Below, piece after piece: positions 6,989-10,420 of a stretch of 10,420 nt of DNA (position 1 is its first letter; the number at the start of each line of letters is the position of its first letter). Position numbers and translations under genes: made by a program. The notes under the pieces were generated by a model. It was not told the origin of the DNA and made no database searches. It was given only the letters and a program-made list of their open reading frames with translations. Where the stretch lies: positions 1 to 10,420 of the forward strand of contig CADCPL010000303.1 in assembly GCA_902803305.1 (NCBI GenBank), written 5' to 3'. The stretch comes from an uncultured Lachnospiraceae bacterium (GTDB taxonomy: Bacteria; Bacillota; Clostridia; Lachnospirales; Lachnospiraceae).

Positions 6989-8421
6989 AAAAAAACCGAA
7001 AGCTGTATTACAAATTCATACTTGCGTATGTGGCTTTCGCGGCGCTGTGTGTTGTTGTGGTCCTTGCCATCACTTCACCTGTAACATATAGTTTTCTGAT
7101 CAAACAGAAAGCGGCCGAATTGTACAGATCGGCAAACGAGATAAGCAATACTTATGCCGGCTACTTCTACGACGATTCACTGTCCACGGACGATGTCAAA
7201 AAGCAGCTTAATGCAACGGGTAATTTTTCATTTCTTACCATATGGATCATAAACACCGACGGAGAAGTAATATTCAACTCCGCAGCTGATGGCGCGGATG
7301 ATACTTCTTTTACGATCGACGGATTTGCCGAGGAAGATACGAGCAGGAGTTTCTACAGGGAAGGTACATTCTACGGGCACTTCAACGAAGAGATGTTGTC
7401 GGTCCTGTCTCCGATCACATATAACTACAACCTTAAAGGCTATGTAGTAATACACTCTCCGATCACAAGGATCCGGGAACAGCGTAACGACCTGACCCTT
7501 GTAATACTTGCCACCGTGGCCGTAATATTCGTGTTATCCACTTTCATACTCATAGTGTTCACGGATATAGTCTACATCCCTCTCAAAAAGATAACAAAGG
7601 CAACCGAGGCATACGGCGAGGGCGATTTTACATATCCTATAGACATAGACAAAAACGACGAGATCGGATATCTCGCAGCAAGTCTTACGTACATGGCTGA
7701 TAAGCTGTCACACTTGGAGGACGATCAGAAAAAATTCATCGCAAACGTGTCCCACGATCTGCGCTCACCTCTGACATCCATGAAAGGCTATCTGGAAGCG
7801 ATGGTGGACGGAACGATCCCGCCCGAACAGCATGAAAAGTACCTTAACATCGTCAAGAACGAGACGGAACGACTCACCACTCTTACCAATAATCTGCTGA
7901 CTCTCAACAACCTCAATATTTCCGGAATGAGCCTCGATATCACGGATTTTGATATTAATCAGGCAATAAAAAATACAGCTGCGACATTTGAGGGCAGATG
8001 CAAAAACAAGCGCATCGGTTTCAACCTGGTGCTTCTCGGAGAGTCGCTGTATGTATCGGCAGACAAGGGTAAGATCGAACAGGTGATATATAACCTGACG
8101 GACAATGCCATCAAGTTCAGCAAGCCAGATTCGGTCATAAAGATAGAGACAAGCGAAAAGAATGAGACCGTATTCGTATCGGTAAAGGATTCGGGTATCG
8201 GTATTCCCAAAGAAAATCTGAAACAGATATTTGACAGGTTCTACAAGACGGATCTTTCCCGAGGAAAAGATAAAAAAGGTACCGGACTCGGACTGTCGAT
8301 CGTTAAGGAGATCATTAACGCTCATCACGAAAACATCAACGTGATATCGACAGTGGATGTCGGTACCGAATTCATTTTTACTCTGCCGAGATCAAAGAAC
8401 GAAGAAGACGACGATCTATGA
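6985..8421 (+). CDS. Membrane sensor histidine kinase (HAMP-HisKA-HATPase)
   Basis: A 478-aa kinase paired with the preceding regulator. Membrane helix 1 is at about 11-30 and helix 2 at about 170-194. They flank an extracytoplasmic sensor of roughly 130 residues whose strand pattern (FLTIWIINTDGEVIFNS, 83-99) resembles the PDC/Cache fold; no ligand can be named. HAMP follows at about 195-247, then HisKA with the phosphorylated His257 (NVSHDLRSPLTSMKGYLEAM). The ATPase domain has its N-box (YNLTDNAIKF, 369-378), G1 (DSGIGI, 402-407), F-box (FDRFYK, 416-421) and G2 (GTGLGLSIVKEI, 432-443). There is no cytoplasmic PAS domain. The C-terminus is acidic (NEEDDDL). The ATG sits in the ATGA overlap, with GAGG about 10 nt upstream. 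The 3' end overlaps the convergent aminotransferase gene by 6 bp. An active kinase is expected. Confidence 0.94.
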   Translation: MKKNRKLYYKFILAYVAFAALCVVVVLAITSPVTYSFLIKQKAAELYRSANEISNTYAGYFYDDSLSTDDVKKQLNATGNFSFLTIWIINTDGEVIFNSAADGADDTSFTIDGFAEEDTSRSFYREGTFYGHFNEEMLSVLSPITYNYNLKGYVVIHSPITRIREQRNDLTLVILATVAVIFVLSTFILIVFTDIVYIPLKKITKATEAYGEGDFTYPIDIDKNDEIGYLAASLTYMADKLSHLEDDQKKFIANVSHDLRSPLTSMKGYLEAMVDGTIPPEQHEKYLNIVKNETERLTTLTNNLLTLNNLNISGMSLDITDFDINQAIKNTAATFEGRCKNKRIGFNLVLLGESLYVSADKGKIEQVIYNLTDNAIKFSKPDSVIKIETSEKNETVFVSVKDSGIGIPKENLKQIFDRFYKTDLSRGKDKKGTGLGLSIVKEIINAHHENINVISTVDVGTEFIFTLPRSKNEEDDDL

Positions 8422-9585
8422 TCTTGCCCTCAGTTCTTCAATAAATACTGCTATCCTCTCCATTGACATCTTGAGTTTCTCAAGAGAATAAGCATATGAT
8501 ATTCGAAGGAACCCTTCTCCGCTGTCACCGAATGCCGTTCCGGGCACCACGGCAACGCTTTGCGCATCAAGTAGTGCGAATGCAAACTCCTCACTCGTCA
8601 TCTTGAATTCCCTTATGTCGGGAAATACATAAAATGCTCCGAAAGGCTCAAAGCAGGGAAGGTTCATTTCACGAAAAGCATTCATGAGAAAACGTCTTCT
8701 CTGATCATAGGAAGCCCTCATCTTCTTAACATCTTCATCGCCGTTCTTTATCGCATCCACAGCCGCATACTGGCTGGTTGTGGGTGCGCACATTATCGCG
8801 AACTGATGTATCTTCGTCATCTGAGCAATTATCTCTTCCGGTCCGAGCGCATATCCGAGTCTCCACCCGGTCATGGCGTATGCCTTTGAAAATCCGTTGA
8901 TGACTATCGTCCTCTCCTTCATCCCCGGTATGGAAGCTATCGTTACATGGTCTCCGCTGTATGTAAGCTCCGCATAGATCTCATCTGACAGGACGAAGAT
9001 ATCCTTTTCGATACAGATCTTTGCGATCGCCTGAAGGTCATCGGCATCCATTATGGCTCCCGTGGGATTGTTGGGGAACGGCAGGATGAGCACCTTGGTC
9101 TTATCGGAAAGAGCACCTCTAAGCTCATCTGCGGTAAGCCTGAAATCATTCTCATTCTTGAGTTCTATTATTACGGGCTTTCCACCTGCAAGTATCGTAC
9201 ACGGTTCATACGAAACGTAACAAGGCTGAGGGATTATGACCTCATCCCCGGGATCGAGCATGGCGCGAAGCGCTATATCTATCGCCTCGGAACCGCCGAC
9301 GGTGATTATAGTCTCATGCCTTGTATCATATGAAACATTAAACCTTCTTCTGTAGTAATTGCATATCTCTTCCCTAAGCTCGATAAGACCCGAATTGGAT
9401 GTATAAAAGGTCTTTCCTTTCTCAAGGGAATAGATACCCTCATCCCTGATATGCCACGGAGTCTCAAAATCAGGCTCTCCTACACCCAGAGAGATGATGT
9501 TTTCTCTCTCGCTTGCAAGATCAAAGAACTTCCTGATCCCTGAAGGTTTGATATTTACGATTGTCTGTGAAAGAGGGTTTCTCAT
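8416..9585 (-). CDS. PLP-dependent aminotransferase, class I/II (aspartate/aromatic type)
   Basis: A 389-aa fold-type I aminotransferase, cytoplasmic, predicted to move amino groups between an amino acid and a 2-oxo acid. Visible landmarks are VGEPDFETP (35-43), the PLP-contacting GGSEAID (97-103), Tyr123, NNPTG (172-176; Asn173 contacts the cofactor), Asp201 in LSDEIYAEL (binds the pyridine nitrogen), Lys234 in GFSKAYAMTGWRLGY (Schiff base) and Arg361 in FLRISYA (substrate carboxylate). It belongs to the AspC/PatA-like subgroup, where substrate choice (aspartate, aromatic, alanine, N-acetyl-diaminopimelate) cannot be read from motifs. The ATG overlaps the TGA of the Lrp/AsnC gene as ATGA, with only a distant AAAGGA upstream, so translation is probably coupled. 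Being the last gene of an operon with an Lrp-type regulator fits amino-acid biosynthesis or catabolism. The stop lies within the end of the histidine kinase gene. Confidence 0.93.
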   Translation of the reverse strand: MRNPLSQTIVNIKPSGIRKFFDLASERENIISLGVGEPDFETPWHIRDEGIYSLEKGKTFYTSNSGLIELREEICNYYRRRFNVSYDTRHETIITVGGSEAIDIALRAMLDPGDEVIIPQPCYVSYEPCTILAGGKPVIIELKNENDFRLTADELRGALSDKTKVLILPFPNNPTGAIMDADDLQAIAKICIEKDIFVLSDEIYAELTYSGDHVTIASIPGMKERTIVINGFSKAYAMTGWRLGYALGPEEIIAQMTKIHQFAIMCAPTTSQYAAVDAIKNGDEDVKKMRASYDQRRRFLMNAFREMNLPCFEPFGAFYVFPDIREFKMTSEEFAFALLDAQSVAVVPGTAFGDSGEGFLRISYAYSLEKLKMSMERIAVFIEELRARS

Positions 9586-10064
9586 GGTGTCATGATCATC
9601 CTTTCATCTTCGTTCTTACTGTTAAGGATAATACCGTGATCTTTGTATTTCTTGAGTACAAAATGCGTCGTTGTGCTCATAACGAATTCCATTGTCGAGA
9701 GCTTCTCATATACAAATGAAGAAATCTCTCTGAGCGTCTTTCCTTCCATGAACACAAGAAGATCAAATCCGCCGCTGATAAGATAAGTTGCCTGTACCTC
9801 AGGGTACTTGTATATACGCTCTGCAACCTCGTCAAAGCCTCTTCCGCGCTGTGGTGTAACACGGACCTCGATAAGAGCATGTATCCTCTCCTGTGTAACC
9901 TTGTCCCAGTCGATTAGCGTATGATATCCGCATATGATACCCTCGCTCTCCATAGCGGCAAGTTCGTTTGCTACATCTATCTCGGATATTCCCAGACAGA
10001 CCGCAACTTCCTTCAGATCCACTCTGCTGTTTTTTTCGATAAAGTTAAGTATCTCTTCTCTCAT
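9582..10064 (-). CDS. Lrp/AsnC family transcriptional regulator
   Basis: A regulator of 160 aa from the start chosen here. The N-terminal helix-turn-helix covers about residues 1-50 (ILNFIEKNSRVDLKEVAVCL, then EIDVANELAAMESEGII). A RAM/AsnC ligand-binding and oligomerisation domain follows (about 63-141) with VRVTPQRGRGFDEVAERI, a TYLISGGFDLLVF strand and a C-terminal THFVLKKYKDHGI. Lrp/AsnC proteins bind DNA as multimers and respond to amino acids. I chose the second Met, at 10064, because AAAGGA (10077-10072) lies 7 nt before it and only 1 nt before the first in-frame ATG at 10070; MREEIL is also the more usual family start. It lies between the AIR-synthase-related gene and the aminotransferase gene and overlaps the latter, so it may control this operon or bind the aminotransferase's substrate or product. 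Confidence 0.92.
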   Translation of the reverse strand: MREEILNFIEKNSRVDLKEVAVCLGISEIDVANELAAMESEGIICGYHTLIDWDKVTQERIHALIEVRVTPQRGRGFDEVAERIYKYPEVQATYLISGGFDLLVFMEGKTLREISSFVYEKLSTMEFVMSTTTHFVLKKYKDHGIILNSKNEDERMIMTP

Positions 10065-10071
10065 GTCCATG

Positions 10072-10077
10072 TCCTTT
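10072..10077 (-). promoter_or_regulatory. Shine-Dalgarno deciding the Lrp/AsnC start
   Basis: AAAGGA on the minus strand. Spacing is 7 nt to the ATG at 10064 and 1 nt to the ATG at 10070, which favours the downstream start. It sits just after the stop of the preceding gene, in a gap of 23 bp to the chosen start. Confidence 0.65.
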
Positions 10078-10087
10078 CTCTTGAACC

Positions 10088-10420
10088 TCAGCCCATTGAG
10101 ATCTTATATAATTCATCGGATTTGGGAGGTTCCAAAAACCTCCTCTCATCTCCGTTTATAAGCACTCTGTCATTTCCTTTGGTGACCTTGCCTATAAGGG
10201 CGGCGTTGATCCCTTCCTGTTTCAGGCTTCTGACAACATCCGATCCGTTCGGTGCGGTGATAAGCATGCTCCCGCTCGATATCAGACCATACGGATTGAT
10301 CCCGAAATATTCACAGATCTCAATAGTCTCCTGTCTGACCGGAATATCAAGAAGCTCTATCTCGAGTCCGCATCCGCTTGCCTCTGCGATCTCCCACAAG
10401 GCTCCGAATATCCCGCCTTC
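10088..10420 (-). CDS. AIR synthase-related (PurM/HypE-like) protein, C-terminal fragment
   Basis: The frame is open from the right window edge, giving the last 110 residues of a larger protein (EGGIFGALWEIAEASGC... to ELYKISMG). The Gly-rich GGIFGALWEIAEASG followed by LEIELLDIPVR, then ICEYFGINPYGLISSGSML and INAALIGKVT, matches the C-terminal domain of the PurM/ThiL/HypE/SelD superfamily of ATP-dependent enzymes. The end DERRFLEPPKSDELYK resembles clostridial proteins annotated as AIR synthase-related or hydrogenase maturation factor; this is from memory. The substrate is unknown. A TTG codon at 10399 could be mistaken for a start, but homology clearly continues upstream of it. The gene precedes the Lrp/AsnC regulator by 23 bp on the same strand, so it is probably the first visible gene of the operon; its promoter lies outside the window. 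Confidence 0.85.
   Translation of the reverse strand, partial: EGGIFGALWEIAEASGCGLEIELLDIPVRQETIEICEYFGINPYGLISSGSMLITAPNGSDVVRSLKQEGINAALIGKVTKGNDRVLINGDERRFLEPPKSDELYKISMG

Noticed and set aside
248..7474. GGATCC seen 8 times (248, 625, 853, 1613, 2235, 4065, 5096, 7469)
   Set aside because: It is above the expected 2-3, but the counts are small and Gly-Ser or Asp-Pro type codon pairs can account for it; no structure or spacing pattern is evident.
7765..8328. A 187-codon open frame on the minus strand
   Set aside because: It lies wholly antisense to the HisKA/HATPase part of the histidine kinase, shows no recognisable domain and has no convincing ribosome binding site.
10088..10399. A complete 103-aa gene starting at the TTG at 10399
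   Set aside because: The frame stays open to the window edge and the Gly-rich upstream residues fit the PurM-like fold, so this is a truncated larger gene.

Overview
The window looks like chromosomal core DNA from a low-to-mid GC Gram-positive bacterium, most likely a clostridium of the Lachnospiraceae type. This rests on the gene set (YhaM-type exoribonuclease, MutS2 with a C-terminal Smr domain, a Firmicutes-style RlmD) and on protein wording that I recall from that family. No database search was possible. Coding density is extreme. The longest gap between genes is 61 bp, there are three 4-bp ATGA start/stop overlaps, and I see no tRNA, rRNA, CRISPR array, insertion sequence or phage gene.

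Layout. A leftward operon fills bases 1-3837. In transcription order it holds a membrane-anchored HtrA/DegP-like protein whose protease active site appears destroyed, a YhaM-family 3'-5' exoribonuclease, and RlmD, the 23S rRNA m5U methyltransferase, which runs off the left edge. A rightward operon fills 3899-8421: mutS2, an OmpR/PhoB-type response regulator and its membrane histidine kinase. The two operons diverge from a 61-bp region with overlapping promoters. Both promoters place the predicted transcription start at or within a few bases of the ATG, and neither first gene has a Shine-Dalgarno sequence. From the right edge a third, leftward operon (10420 down to 8416) carries the C-terminal part of a PurM/HypE-like AIR-synthase-related protein, an Lrp/AsnC regulator and a class I/II aminotransferase. 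Its last gene overlaps the 3' end of the histidine kinase gene by 6 bp.

How the genes may work together. The central divergon groups RNA and ribosome functions (rRNA methylation, RNA 3' trimming, and MutS2, known in Bacillus for roles in recombination and at collided ribosomes) with an envelope HtrA-like protein and an envelope-sensing two-component system. The grouping is visible; a shared function is inference. The right-hand operon looks like a small amino-acid metabolism unit with its own Lrp-type regulator.

I found no clearly new multi-gene system. The points most worth a second look are the apparently catalytically dead HtrA-like protein and the twin, possibly leaderless, divergent promoters.
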